Origin: UBA2365 sp964594045
Lineage (GTDB): Bacteria > Bacteroidota > Bacteroidia > Chitinophagales > Saprospiraceae
Assembly: GCA_964594045.1 (NCBI GenBank)
Contig: CAZQKR010000048.1
Location: forward strand, 1 to 29,736
Direction of reading: 5' to 3'
Length of the DNA stretch: 29,736 bases
Shown here in pieces: positions 17,264 to 26,431 of the stretch. Within the stretch, counting starts at the first letter, position 1; each line of letters begins with the position of its first letter. The notes beneath the pieces were generated by a model that was given only the letters and a program-made list of their open reading frames with translations, was not told the DNA's origin and did not search any database. The position numbers and the translations under genes were made by a program.

Positions 17264-18361
17264 TCAGATCAGAAAACTGCCTTTTTCATAGATCAGTTCA
17301 CCATCTGCATAGATCCTTCCGTTTTGCTTCATATCCGTGATCATATCCCAATGGATGGATGATTCGTTTTTACCACCGCATTGAAGGTAGGACTGACCGA
17401 TCGCCATATGAACCGAACCTCCCATTTTTTCATCAAAAAGTATATTCTTTGTGATCCTTTGAATGTGGTCATTCAGACCGATCGCTGCTTCTCCGAACCT
17501 TCTTGATCCGCTGAGAGAAAAAATATGATCCAAAAATTCCTTTCCTCTTTTAGCTTCCCATTTTTCGATCAGACCATCTTTGACATACAGGCGGACATCC
17601 TCAACTTCCTTTCCCATGTAGATGCCCGGATAGGAGAAGAAAATGGTGCCGTTGACCGAGTCTTCAACCGGTGAAGTATAGACCTCCCCGGATGGCATAT
17701 TGGCCTTACCGTCCGAATTGATCCAGGTTCTTCCTTCTGTATTGAAACTGATCTCAAAAGCATCGCTTTGATATACAAAATGCTTTCTGGTATTCAAAAG
17801 ATCTACAATCCTTTGCTGGAACCGGCCAACTTCCTTCCAACTTGCAATGGGATCTTCATCATACAATTTGCATGCACCAAAAACAAATTGAGCATATTCT
17901 TCCAGCGACATGCCGGCTTCCTGGGCACTCGCATCGGTTGGAAACTGGCACAAAGAACGGCGCATGGACTTATTGGCTGTTCTTTCAAAATAGGTTTTCA
18001 AAACAGGGCTGTTGGCCTCCTGCCGGATCCTGGACTTTTCCGGATCGACGTTCTGCATTTCACGCAGATTGAACGGTGCACGGATATTGATGAAAGTGTC
18101 AAATGTTTCCATGGCCAGTTTGTGAAACGGAGAAACCGTTTTCAACTGTCTTTCCCCTGCATGATCAATGAAGGTCTTTTCCTGTTCACGGAAGGACAAA
18201 ATGACTTCCACGTTTGCTCCTGCCTCGGTAGCACTCCTGTATAATTCTTTGACCAACGGTTCCGCCAATATCGTGGAAGTCACATATAAACTATCTCCTT
18301 CTTTGATCCCTACACAATAATGAACCAGCAGATCCGCATATTTTTTTAAGATTTCATGCAT
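17264..18361 (-). CDS. M29 family metallo-aminopeptidase
   Basis: This 365-residue protein matches the M29 (thermophilic aminopeptidase, AmpS/PepS) family, cytoplasmic enzymes that remove N-terminal residues from peptides using two metal ions. The family's metal-site segments are visible in order: NMPSGEVYTSPVEDSVNG with a metal-binding Glu, GEAAIGLN with the second Glu, FDEKMGGSVHMAIGQSY with His, and SIHWDMITDMK with His and Asp near the C terminus. No signal peptide or membrane segment is present, as expected. The ATG at 18361 gives the normal MHEILKKYADLLVHYCV start. It is flanked by tRNA-Asn and purD on the same strand, with gaps of about 100 bases each and no sign of a functional link. 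Confidence 0.92.
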   Translation of the reverse strand: MHEILKKYADLLVHYCVGIKEGDSLYVTSTILAEPLVKELYRSATEAGANVEVILSFREQEKTFIDHAGERQLKTVSPFHKLAMETFDTFINIRAPFNLREMQNVDPEKSRIRQEANSPVLKTYFERTANKSMRRSLCQFPTDASAQEAGMSLEEYAQFVFGACKLYDEDPIASWKEVGRFQQRIVDLLNTRKHFVYQSDAFEISFNTEGRTWINSDGKANMPSGEVYTSPVEDSVNGTIFFSYPGIYMGKEVEDVRLYVKDGLIEKWEAKRGKEFLDHIFSLSGSRRFGEAAIGLNDHIQRITKNILFDEKMGGSVHMAIGQSYLQCGGKNESSIHWDMITDMKQNGRIYADGELIYEKGSFLI

Positions 18362-18454
18362 GATAAAATTTGTTTTGATTCAAAATACAAATTCAAAAGC
18401 GTTTTTTCATATACCTAAAATCCCGCTTTATCAGCCTCAATTCCTGAATTTCAA

Positions 18455-19723
18455 TTAAATATCCCATCCGATATCCGTCCTGAATTGCTTACCCTCAAAC
18501 CGGATTTTTTCTATGCTTTTCAAAGATTTTTCCAGGGCTTCCTCCTTATTTGTTCCAGAGGAGCTGACTGCCAAAACCCTGCCGCCATCCGTGACAACTG
18601 CACCATTTTTCACAGTCGTGCCTGCATGAAATACCATGCTCTCCTCAATTTTTTCCAATCCTTTGATCACCTTACCTTTTTCAATGGGTCCGGGATAACC
18701 GTCTGACACGAGCATAACGGCAACAACCGCTGAGCTGCTTTCCTGTATGACCACATCAGCAAGTCTTCCGGTACAGGCCGCATACAATAATTCTCCCAGG
18801 TCATTTTCCAGTCTTGGAATAACGACTTCGGTTTCAGGATCTCCCATCCTGCAATTGTATTCAATCACATAAGGCTCACCTCCGACATTGATCAGTCCAA
18901 AGAAAATAAATCCCAGGTAATCCATTCCCCGGGCTTGAATTCCCTTAATGGTTGGTTGAATGATCCTCGTCTCTACCTTTTCCATCAACTGCTCATCAAC
19001 GAACGGAACCGGGCTGACTGCACCCATGCCTCCTGTATTCAGACCCTGGTCTTTCTCAAATCTCCTTTTATAATCTTTGGCAACAGGTAAAATTTTATAT
19101 GTTTTTCCATCGGTCAGCACAAAAACCGAAAACTCAATACCATCCAGGAATTGTTCTACAACCAGCGTCCTGCCAGCAGAACCAAACTTACCTCCCAACA
19201 TTGAAATCGCTTCTGATCTTGCTTCAGTTCTGTCGTGAATGATCAATACTCCTTTGCCTGCAGCCAGGCCATCCGCTTTCAGGACAAAAGGAGGTTCATG
19301 ATTGTCAAGGTAAGCCAATACCTTTTCCTGATCGGTTTCTTCAAAACGAGCATAGCCAGCTGTCGGGATCCCAAATTCATACATGAATTCCTTTGCAAAA
19401 GCCTTGCTGCCCTCCAGTTTGGCCCCTTCTGCAGATGGACCGACCACCATAATGCCTGTCAGATCCATATCGGCTTTGATCCTGTCCGTCAGGCCATCCA
19501 CCAAAGGTTGTTCAGGCCCGATAACAACCATTTCAATGGTGTTTTCCAACAGGAATTGCTTAAAAACATCATTATCATAAATGTCTGCATCCCTATTGAT
19601 GCCGAATTCAGAAGTGCCTGCATTTCCGGGTAATATGAACAAAGTATCACAAACCACACTTTGGCTGATCTTCCATGCCAGCGCTGACTCTCTTCCTCCT
19701 GAACCAATAATACAAATATTCAT
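18455..19723 (-). CDS. purD: Phosphoribosylamine-glycine ligase (GAR synthetase)
   Basis: PurD joins glycine to 5-phosphoribosylamine with ATP, the second step of purine synthesis. The 422-residue protein shows the family in full: the N-terminal Rossmann-like domain (IGSGGRESALAWKIS, residues 6-20), an ATP-grasp domain with FVLKADGLAAGKGVLI, GIEFSVFVLTDG and the metal-binding YNCRMGDPETEVVIPRL, and the C-terminal barrel-like domain with GYPGPIEKGKVI. The start at 19723 places the dinucleotide-fold motif at the N terminus as in homologues. A near-ideal Bacteroidota promoter lies 45-75 bases upstream, so it is probably transcribed from its own start. No other pur gene is nearby. Confidence 0.97.
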   Translation of the reverse strand: MNICIIGSGGRESALAWKISQSVVCDTLFILPGNAGTSEFGINRDADIYDNDVFKQFLLENTIEMVVIGPEQPLVDGLTDRIKADMDLTGIMVVGPSAEGAKLEGSKAFAKEFMYEFGIPTAGYARFEETDQEKVLAYLDNHEPPFVLKADGLAAGKGVLIIHDRTEARSEAISMLGGKFGSAGRTLVVEQFLDGIEFSVFVLTDGKTYKILPVAKDYKRRFEKDQGLNTGGMGAVSPVPFVDEQLMEKVETRIIQPTIKGIQARGMDYLGFIFFGLINVGGEPYVIEYNCRMGDPETEVVIPRLENDLGELLYAACTGRLADVVIQESSSAVVAVMLVSDGYPGPIEKGKVIKGLEKIEESMVFHAGTTVKNGAVVTDGGRVLAVSSSGTNKEEALEKSLKSIEKIRFEGKQFRTDIGWDI

Positions 19724-19767
19724 AATTCCTGAAATTTCATAACTTTTTTATAAACCAAAAGACCTTA

Positions 19768-19797
19768 CAAACATATTGCTAAATGCCGAAATACCAA
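19768..19797 (-). promoter_or_regulatory. Bacteroidota-type promoter of purD
   Basis: The minus strand shows TTG (19795-19797), 19 bases of spacer, then TATGTTTG (19768-19775), matching TTG-N19-TAnnTTTG. The predicted leader is about 38 bases. No purine riboswitch or operator was recognised in it. Confidence 0.75.
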
Positions 19798-19972
19798 ATG
19801 CAAACTTTCCATTGATCAGCCTTTTACTGTTCATGACTTTGATCCGGCAATTACAGTCAATTGGTATGAATTCGGAATTGCCTGACAAAATCAGCCGGCT
19901 GAAATGACTTATCCCGCCGATCCGGTTACATCAATTCAGAAAAGCAGTGGACAGCACCATGCATTTACAGGT

Positions 19973-20245
19973 CTAGTGTCTGATGTCAAAAGCACCTGTA
20001 TGCTGCATGCTGTTGACTTCGACATCTACCGATTCCACATGCGCCAGTGGTGGACCGGAATGGCACCAATGCACAAACACATCTACATGCTCCTTTTCTC
20101 CTGAAACCTCAATGTATACAGTTCCGTCCGTTTCATTTTTCACAAAGCCGGACAATGCCAGAGCTTCAGCTTTATCCTGTGCATATTTTCTGAACCATAC
20201 ACCCTGGACACGGCCTTTTATCACGATCTTTATATGACTTGTCAT
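19973..20245 (-). CDS. Acylphosphatase
   Basis: Acylphosphatases hydrolyse the carboxyl-phosphate bond of acyl phosphates such as 1,3-bisphosphoglycerate, acetyl phosphate or carbamoyl phosphate; their role in bacteria is poorly defined. The 90-residue length is standard. The phosphate-binding loop GRVQGVWFR (11-19) supplies the catalytic Arg19, and GFVKNETDGTVYIE supplies the catalytic Asn37. The C-terminal half keeps the alternating pattern expected of the ferredoxin-like fold. The gene starts 10 bases after the ccsA stop on the same strand, so the two are very likely one transcript. That linkage is not explained by a known shared pathway. Confidence 0.95.
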   Translation of the reverse strand: MTSHIKIVIKGRVQGVWFRKYAQDKAEALALSGFVKNETDGTVYIEVSGEKEHVDVFVHWCHSGPPLAHVESVDVEVNSMQHTGAFDIRH

Positions 20246-20255
20246 GGTTTATTTA

Positions 20256-23200
20256 TTAATTGATCTTTTCTTCAGGATCATGCCTCAACCAGGCAATGGT
20301 ACCGATCAGAATGGCCACGATCGTAGACACAAATACCCATGTAGGGATCGGAACAGGGTCTCCTGCTGCATAGGAATGCAGGCCTGAGAGATAGAAGTTC
20401 ACACCAAAATAAGTCATCAGGATCGTGGCAAATCCGATAAATGCAGCCAGGTTAAAGGCAAACAGCGATTTCATGGAAGGTATCATGCGCATATGTACGA
20501 TAAAGGAATATACCATGATACTCACCATACTCCAGGATTCCTTTGCATCCCATCCCCAGTATCTTCCCCAGCTTTCATTAGCCCAGACACCACCCAGAAA
20601 GGTTCCGATGGTTAAAAGGAATAAACCTATGATGAAGGCGCTTTCGATCACACCGGTCAATTCCCTGATAGTCAGGAGTACCCTTTCGGATCCGTTTTTC
20701 TTTTTGCGCAGGATGATCAGCAACAAATTGATCAAACCGATCAGTGATCCGATCGCAAAAAATCCATAGCTTGCTGCGATCACGGAAACGTGGATGGTCA
20801 GCCAATAGGATTTGAGCACGGGAACCAGGTTGGTGATCTGCGGATCAGCCCAGCTCATCATGCTGACGATCAGTATCCATGCAGCCATAATACTCGTTGC
20901 AGCCAGCGAAATGGGTGATTTTCTGGCATAGATCAAACCCGCAAGCACTGTGGCCCAGGCGATGTAAATGACTGATTCATATCCGTTGCTCCAGGGTGCA
21001 TGTCCTGATATGTGCCATCTGAGTCCCAATCCGGCCGTATGTGCAATAAATCCAAGAACCACCAATGCGATCCCGATATTTACGGGCCACCTGAGATTGA
21101 TGGTTGGCTTGAAAACCTGTAAGATCAGGAATATCAGCAGGATCAGACCTACAAGTCCATACCAGCTGATCAATTTGGAGAAAATATTGATCTTGTTGTA
21201 CAATAATTCTGCTTTGATCTTGCTCTCAGCCGGTATGAGTTCTTTCCCAAATGCCTTTTGAAAAGCGTCAAGTCCTTCCAGGCTCAAATCAGCTTCCTTC
21301 CAGTCGTTGGATTCGAAAGCCTTGTTGATGTTTCCCGAATACCATTGCATAAAATTGTGCACAAGCAAATTCGGTTCTTCACCGAAATCCACGCCAGCAG
21401 CTTCACCGGGGGCATACCATTTGTTGTTGGGATCATCTTTTTTGGGAAAAACCTTCAAGAAATTGCCGTTGAAGATCATATACATGATACTGACACGCTC
21501 ATCTACCTTGATCACATCCTTCTGGAATTTGCTCTGACTTGCAGCAGGTGTCCGGTTCGCCTCCTCAATGAATTTCCCTAGAAGATAACTGCCATCTTCC
21601 TCATTGAAAAAATCATTAAAACTGGCATATTTATCCGTTTTGAGCATGTCCTTCAACTCTTCATGTCCGATTTTGATCATAGGTTCGTCAGCCCAGAACT
21701 CCGGATTGATCGTCATGCTCAAAAATACCTGGTCTGAATTCTGACCTTTATATTCATCTCTTCCGTATAATTTGCGGAGCAGTTCACCGGACAAGGTATT
21801 CACCGGTTTTTTACGACCCATCTGATCCTGAACCAGGATCTTCCCGAATTTTTCAGCATGTTCAACCGGAATGGGCTTATTCGCAGGTCTTGTTTCCTGC
21901 GCAAATGCACCATGTGTGAAAATGGACATGAGTACCAAAACAGCGAGTCCAATCCGCTTCTTACGATATTCTGAAATTTTCTGGGACAATTTCCTGAACC
22001 GTGTATTTTTTGCAAAAACGGTCAGTATCATACCTAATGTTAAAACAAAATATCCGATATATGTGAGCAATGTTCCCCAGTAATCATGATTGACAGACAG
22101 GATGGTCCCCAGTTCATCCTTATCATAGGATGCCTGGAAAAATCTGAAACCGCGGTGATTCAGTACATGATTCATATAGATCCTGTAATCCATGTTGATA
22201 TTTTTTTCCTCGTCGATAAGTGTTACCTCAGATGCATAGGATGAAGCGCTGTTTGATCCGGGATATCTCTCCAGCTGAAAATCCCTTAGTTTTACGGTGA
22301 AAGGCAACTGTATCAGCCTGGAGCCATAAGAGAGTTTAATAGAAAAATCCTTGAATGTGAGTTCTTTCTGTTCTCCGATCATACCCTTATTTCCAAACAG
22401 TACAAGCTCATTTTCCTCATCTCCTGAACTTACAAGCAATTTGACTGCATTGACACCGGAAGACTCAATTTTACGGCTTTGTGATACCGGTGACATCTTC
22501 CCTGAAGGGATAAAATCACCAAAAACAATTGCCGTTTCTTCATTGAATGTATATAAGGTCCTCGGCGTCAAGGGCAACCACACTCCGGTTGGCAGTGAAT
22601 CTGTTTGCTGGGTATCCATTGAAAGTGTTCTGACCGGCAGGTCAGAACGCATCATTAAGCTGTCACCATTGGCTGTCAGTTCGACATTGACGTCTTCCCC
22701 TGCATTGAAACCAAACTGGATTCCACCCAGATCCATAGATTCCCGGGCACCGAGAAAGGTTTTTTGCATACCGTTCATCCCACCGTAATTAAGGGTAAAA
22801 TATGGCGAACCACCTTCGGATTCCTGCATTTCATACCCGGCATTGGGATAGAATTCGACCAATTTGACCTTTACGGTCTTATCCGCAAAATTGATCGATT
22901 CATTGAAACGATTTTTGCCCAGACTGCCAAACAATACCTTGAAATCAGCATTTTGCATCATATTATCACTCTGTATAAACGCATTGATATAGGTATCATC
23001 GCTGTATATTACATCGCTTGAACCACCTTCACGGATCGGCATCAATCCTTCATAACTGATGAACCGGGTGATCCCGGCACCCACAATGATCAGTATACCG
23101 GAAAAATGAAAAAGAAATACGGGGATTTTACTCCAACGTAAAAGATTGAATCTGAATATATTCCATATCAGCGTCAGACAAAAAAACAGGATGATCAGCT

Positions 23201-23354
23201 CAAACCACCAGGCTTTGTAAACTACTTTCTGGGCAGTTGCAGTACCAAAATCATTTTCAATAAATGTGGCTGCCGCAATGGCAAAACCGATGATCAGGAA
23301 ATAAGCACCAGCCATCGTCATGGAAAAAACATACTTGTTTAAAAATTGCTTCAT
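20256..23354 (-). CDS. ccsA: Fused ResB-CcsA cytochrome c biogenesis protein (system II)
   Basis: This 1032-residue protein joins both halves of the system II cytochrome c synthase, which moves heme across the inner membrane and attaches it to CXXCH apocytochromes. The N-terminal half is ResB-like: membrane segments near residues 13-32, 47-67 and 78-100, a long periplasmic domain, and a fourth segment near 430 (LLTYIGYFVLTLGMILTVFA). A further hydrophobic stretch ending in GAFAQ precedes a second soluble region. The C-terminal half is CcsA-like with about eight helices, the heme-handling WWD motif (WGRYWGWDAKESWSM) and conserved His in GHAPWSNGYES, TIHVSV and FIVHMRM. Fusion of the two is common in Bacteroidota and Epsilonproteobacteria. 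The acylphosphatase gene follows after 10 bases. Confidence 0.94.
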   Translation of the reverse strand: MKQFLNKYVFSMTMAGAYFLIIGFAIAAATFIENDFGTATAQKVVYKAWWFELIILFFCLTLIWNIFRFNLLRWSKIPVFLFHFSGILIIVGAGITRFISYEGLMPIREGGSSDVIYSDDTYINAFIQSDNMMQNADFKVLFGSLGKNRFNESINFADKTVKVKLVEFYPNAGYEMQESEGGSPYFTLNYGGMNGMQKTFLGARESMDLGGIQFGFNAGEDVNVELTANGDSLMMRSDLPVRTLSMDTQQTDSLPTGVWLPLTPRTLYTFNEETAIVFGDFIPSGKMSPVSQSRKIESSGVNAVKLLVSSGDEENELVLFGNKGMIGEQKELTFKDFSIKLSYGSRLIQLPFTVKLRDFQLERYPGSNSASSYASEVTLIDEEKNINMDYRIYMNHVLNHRGFRFFQASYDKDELGTILSVNHDYWGTLLTYIGYFVLTLGMILTVFAKNTRFRKLSQKISEYRKKRIGLAVLVLMSIFTHGAFAQETRPANKPIPVEHAEKFGKILVQDQMGRKKPVNTLSGELLRKLYGRDEYKGQNSDQVFLSMTINPEFWADEPMIKIGHEELKDMLKTDKYASFNDFFNEEDGSYLLGKFIEEANRTPAASQSKFQKDVIKVDERVSIMYMIFNGNFLKVFPKKDDPNNKWYAPGEAAGVDFGEEPNLLVHNFMQWYSGNINKAFESNDWKEADLSLEGLDAFQKAFGKELIPAESKIKAELLYNKINIFSKLISWYGLVGLILLIFLILQVFKPTINLRWPVNIGIALVVLGFIAHTAGLGLRWHISGHAPWSNGYESVIYIAWATVLAGLIYARKSPISLAATSIMAAWILIVSMMSWADPQITNLVPVLKSYWLTIHVSVIAASYGFFAIGSLIGLINLLLIILRKKKNGSERVLLTIRELTGVIESAFIIGLFLLTIGTFLGGVWANESWGRYWGWDAKESWSMVSIMVYSFIVHMRMIPSMKSLFAFNLAAFIGFATILMTYFGVNFYLSGLHSYAAGDPVPIPTWVFVSTIVAILIGTIAWLRHDPEEKIN

Positions 23355-23913
23355 TGTTTAAATTTTAAATGATCGTCAGCTTTAACTCCCCGACCCTTGA
23401 TTTATCGATACTTGCGTTTTATTTTTTTTTGATCAAAGGCAAGTCAGTGACCTGGATAACTAATTGGTTCAGAATCAGATAATTTCTAAAAAATCCCGAA
23501 TTCCCTCAACGAAATCCAGACCTACCCGTCGTAAAAGTCAAAACCGAATTATGCTCAAAAGAACTTCGCGCTTTATGATCCGGGCCATTAAACGTCCATA
23601 GCCCTTTTCTTTTAGGCGGCTCAAAAATAACTCAATACGGCATTTTAATTGCTATCACAAATCAATTATTGCACTGTGTTAAATAAAAATTTTTATTTGC
23701 ACTTTCTTTCAATCTCTTAATTAACAATTTATTCCGTACCTTGTTTCAAAACTTTCCTGACTGTTTTTGTGCCGGATAGTTATTCCTGAAGGATGGAACG
23801 TGTTTACTCCATACACAGAAGTTGTATAAAATTGTTGGAATTGCTCCTGTTTGCCGGATTGCATGATATTTTTGTTGAAAGAAAATCCTAACTTAGTCCG
23901 AAAATATCTTCCA
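23355..23913. other. Intergenic region between divergent ccsA and esterase genes
   Basis: I find no gene or RNA in these 559 bases. A perfect AT-only palindrome AAATAAAAATTTTTATTT lies at 23681-23698. TATTTTTG on the minus strand (23622-23629) fits a -7 element but has no matching TTG upstream and would be far from ccsA. A rightward promoter for the esterase gene is not clear. Confidence 0.4.
23681..23698. repeat. Perfect 18-bp AT palindrome
   Basis: AAATAAAAATTTTTATTT reads the same on both strands. It could be a protein-binding site or simply a chance product of AT-rich DNA; it lies 216 bases before the esterase start. Confidence 0.45.
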
Positions 23914-25032
23914 ATGCGGCCAATTCATATTTTATACATCAAAAATCTGTTCATCACTGTCTTTGTTTCCTGCATACTTTGCATTCTTTTTGGTTTCAGC
24001 ACCTCCGAAAGGGATACTAACAACCCGGATAAAAGCGCTCATGTGGAATTTCTTCAACGGTTCAATGCAAACATTTCATTACATAAATCTGTTAAACACA
24101 TCATTCCAAAACAGTATTTCATGTATTTAAAGGACGATACTTTACGTAAACCCAAAATCATTGGAAGAAATATGCACCAGGTTCCGGAGATCGGTCAAAT
24201 TGATTTTATAGATAGCTTTCCGTCTGTTTTCGTTCGTCCAAGAAATATTGAGATTTGGTTGCCCGGGAATTATAAAGTCCAAAAAAAATATGCGGTGATC
24301 TATGCCCAGGATGGACAGATGCTGTACGACAGAACCAAAAGCTGGAACGGACAGTCATGGGATATCGATGATGTCGCCGGAGAATTGATGTACTCCGGAA
24401 AAATAAAGGATGTGATCGTGGTCGGGATATGGAACGATGGTCAGAACAGGTTCAGAGACTATTTTCCTCAAAAGCCTTTTGAGTCACTGACTGACTCAGA
24501 AAAAGATTTCATTCAGAAAAAACTCGAGGAAAATCATAGAGTTGAAGGACCTTTTACTCCCAACTCTGATCTTTACCTCAAGTTTATGGTAAGTGAACTG
24601 AAACCATGGGTGGATGCACATTATTCAACATTGAGCGATCCTGCCCATACGATCGTCATGGGAAGCAGCATGGGCGGACTGATCTCCCTGTATGCGATCA
24701 CTCAATATCCAGAAGTTTTTGGAAGGGCTGTGTGCATGTCCACCCACTGGCCGGGCATTTTCGGCCTGGAAAACAATCCTGTTCCGGATGCATTCCTGAA
24801 TTATGCAGATGCACATTTGGGAAAACTGGACCGGCATAAAATATTTTTTGATCTGGGTGATCAGGGATTGGACAGTCTATATTTTGAAACCCAACAAAAA
24901 ATCGACCGATTGATGATCAGGCACGGTTTTAATTCCTCCAACTGGCAGACCATCTATGCAAAAGGTGAAAACCACACGGAAACCTCCTGGAATAAAAGGT
25001 TGCCGGCAGCTTTAAAATTCATTATGAATTAA
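23914..25032 (+). CDS. Secreted alpha/beta-hydrolase, putative esterase (enterochelin-esterase-like)
   Basis: This 372-residue protein starts with a hydrophobic export signal or anchor (FITVFVSCILCILFGF, about residues 13-28), followed by a variable region of about 80 residues. The rest matches the esterase family related to enterochelin and feruloyl esterases. It has YAQDGQMLYD near the start of the domain, the nucleophile elbow GSSMGGL (Ser in GSSMG), a likely acid in FFDLGDQGLD, and a catalytic His in ENHTETSW close to the C terminus, equivalent to the HNExxW motif of relatives. The complete triad suggests an active enzyme in the periplasm or at the surface. Its substrate is unknown. I chose the ATG at 23914; the frame stays open to an ATG at 23863 and a TTG at 23851, but these put 17-21 polar residues before the signal. 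It has no siderophore genes beside it. Confidence 0.8.
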   Translation: MRPIHILYIKNLFITVFVSCILCILFGFSTSERDTNNPDKSAHVEFLQRFNANISLHKSVKHIIPKQYFMYLKDDTLRKPKIIGRNMHQVPEIGQIDFIDSFPSVFVRPRNIEIWLPGNYKVQKKYAVIYAQDGQMLYDRTKSWNGQSWDIDDVAGELMYSGKIKDVIVVGIWNDGQNRFRDYFPQKPFESLTDSEKDFIQKKLEENHRVEGPFTPNSDLYLKFMVSELKPWVDAHYSTLSDPAHTIVMGSSMGGLISLYAITQYPEVFGRAVCMSTHWPGIFGLENNPVPDAFLNYADAHLGKLDRHKIFFDLGDQGLDSLYFETQQKIDRLMIRHGFNSSNWQTIYAKGENHTETSWNKRLPAALKFIMN

Positions 25033-25242
25033 ACATGTTTAAAAAACTGAGTCTGCTCTGGCAGGTATAAGTATAAATAGCTGCGAATGCACGAACAACA
25101 GAGAATAACTCAACTATTTTAAGAATAGCATTCATCATTTATTAATATGATTATTTGCATAACTAAAAGATTAGATGGCTAAAAGGCAAACGGGCAAAAA
25201 ATCTTAACAAAATTTCACAAAATCTATTAAATACAACTGACA

Positions 25243-25968
25243 ATGTTAAAATACTTTTTCTTACCTTTTTTAATCTTCATTTACACTATGGTCAATGCTC
25301 AGATCCCTGAAAAAGATGTGTTTGAAACTGCTGAAGGACCTTTGGAGATCCATTTTGTGGGTCATGGTTCACTGTTTTTCAGTTTCATGGGTAAGGTCAT
25401 TCATGTGGATCCATACATTAAAGTAGCTGATTATACCCAATTGCCCAAAGCGGACCTCATCCTGATCACACACGAACACCGTGATCACCTGGACACCGTT
25501 GCCATGAATGCAATCATGAAGGAAAATACAGAGATCCTGCTGACCGGAATTTGTTTTGGCATATTGCAGAAAGGCGAGGTGATCCGCAATGGAGAAAAAA
25601 CAGAGATGCTCGGATTGCCTATTGAAGCAGTTCCGGCTTATAATATCGTCCACAAAAGAGACAACGGGCAGCCATTTCATCCAAAAGGTGCAGGTAATGG
25701 CTATGTGATCCGGTTTGCAGATCTGAAGGTATATATTGGCGCGGACACGGAAAATATTCCCGAAATGGCTGAATTACAGGATATTGATGTAGCTTTTCTG
25801 CCCATGAACCTGCCTTACACCATGACACCCGGGATGGTTGCCTTGGCGGCCAGGTCATTCAAACCCCGGATTTTGTACCCGTATCATTTTGGGCAGACCA
25901 ACACGGCTGAACTCGTCAAATTGCTGGCTGATACACCGGAAGTTGAAGTAAGGATCAGAAAATTCTGA
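25243..25968 (+). CDS. Secreted MBL-fold metal-dependent hydrolase (UlaG-like)
   Basis: This 241-residue protein has a signal peptide (MLKYFFLPFLIFIYTMVNAQ, cleavage near NAQ) and a metallo-beta-lactamase fold. The metal-binding signature HEHRDHLD follows ITHEH, and later ligands are seen in GADTE and in YPYHFG near the C terminus. The FVGHGSLFFSFMGKVIHVDPY opening is typical of the UlaG/L-ascorbate-lactonase-like branch, whose members act on very different substrates, so no reaction is assigned. Export to the periplasm is inferred. The MazG-like gene begins 35 bases downstream on the same strand, so they may share a transcript. The esterase gene ends 210 bases upstream, leaving room for a separate promoter that I could not identify. 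Confidence 0.88.
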   Translation: MLKYFFLPFLIFIYTMVNAQIPEKDVFETAEGPLEIHFVGHGSLFFSFMGKVIHVDPYIKVADYTQLPKADLILITHEHRDHLDTVAMNAIMKENTEILLTGICFGILQKGEVIRNGEKTEMLGLPIEAVPAYNIVHKRDNGQPFHPKGAGNGYVIRFADLKVYIGADTENIPEMAELQDIDVAFLPMNLPYTMTPGMVALAARSFKPRILYPYHFGQTNTAELVKLLADTPEVEVRIRKF

Positions 25969-26003
25969 TATAATAATTTGATTTCCAAATTAAAAAAATC
26001 AAC

Positions 26004-26339
26004 ATGTCTGACATTCAATCCATTACAGCACAATTGACCCGTTTCAGGGACGAAAGGGACTGGGCTCAGTTTCACAATCCCAAGGATCTGGCATTGGCCC
26101 TCAGCATAGAAGCAGCTGAACTCCTCGAATTGTTCCTCTGGAAAAATGCAGAAGATGCCGATACGGACAAATTGAAAGATGAACTGGCAGATGTCTTTTC
26201 CTTCGCTTTCCTTCTGGCCGAAAAATACAAATTGGATGTACAACAGATCATTCATGAAAAAATCCTCAAAAACGCTGAAAAATATCCTGCTGACCTCGCC
26301 CGGGGTTCTGCCAGGAAGTATGATGATCTGATTATCTGA
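26004..26339 (+). CDS. MazG-like nucleotide pyrophosphohydrolase
   Basis: This 111-residue all-alpha NTP pyrophosphohydrolase hydrolyses a nucleoside triphosphate to the monophosphate and pyrophosphate. Relatives include RS21-C6/dCTPase, which clean modified or excess nucleotides. The metal-binding pattern is visible: IEAAELLELFLW (ExxE) and DELADVFSF (ExxD). Trp20 and the HNPKDLALAL stretch match the substrate-pocket start of the family. Length is typical for a single-domain member. It is cytoplasmic, unlike its exported upstream neighbour 35 bases away. Oddly, the last six codons and stop (26323-26340) are an exact inverted copy of an 18-base repeat at 26899-26916, and a 16-bp tandem array starts at the final A of the stop codon. 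The usual family end (KY plus a few residues) falls about here, so the protein is probably intact. Confidence 0.93.
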   Translation: MSDIQSITAQLTRFRDERDWAQFHNPKDLALALSIEAAELLELFLWKNAEDADTDKLKDELADVFSFAFLLAEKYKLDVQQIIHEKILKNAEKYPADLARGSARKYDDLII

Positions 26340-26402
26340 TGTTCAAATGCTATAATGTTCAAATGCTATAATGATCTAATGCTATAATGCTAAAATGTTC
26401 TA
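26339..26402. repeat. Left array of a 16-bp tandem repeat (four units)
   Basis: Four consecutive 16-base units start inside the mazG-like stop codon: ATGTTCAAATGCTATA at 26339 and again at 26355, ATGATCTAATGCTATA at 26371, and ATGCTAAAATGTTCTA at 26387. The first two are identical. Confidence 0.85.
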
Positions 26403-26431
26403 ATATATAGATAATTAGAGATATTCAGATC

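Noticed and set aside
19904..20104. 66-codon rightward open frame
   Set aside because: Most of it lies antisense to the acylphosphatase gene, whose motifs are unmistakable.
23851..23913. Upstream TTG/ATG starts of the esterase
   Set aside because: They would put a polar extension in front of a good signal sequence that begins at 23914.
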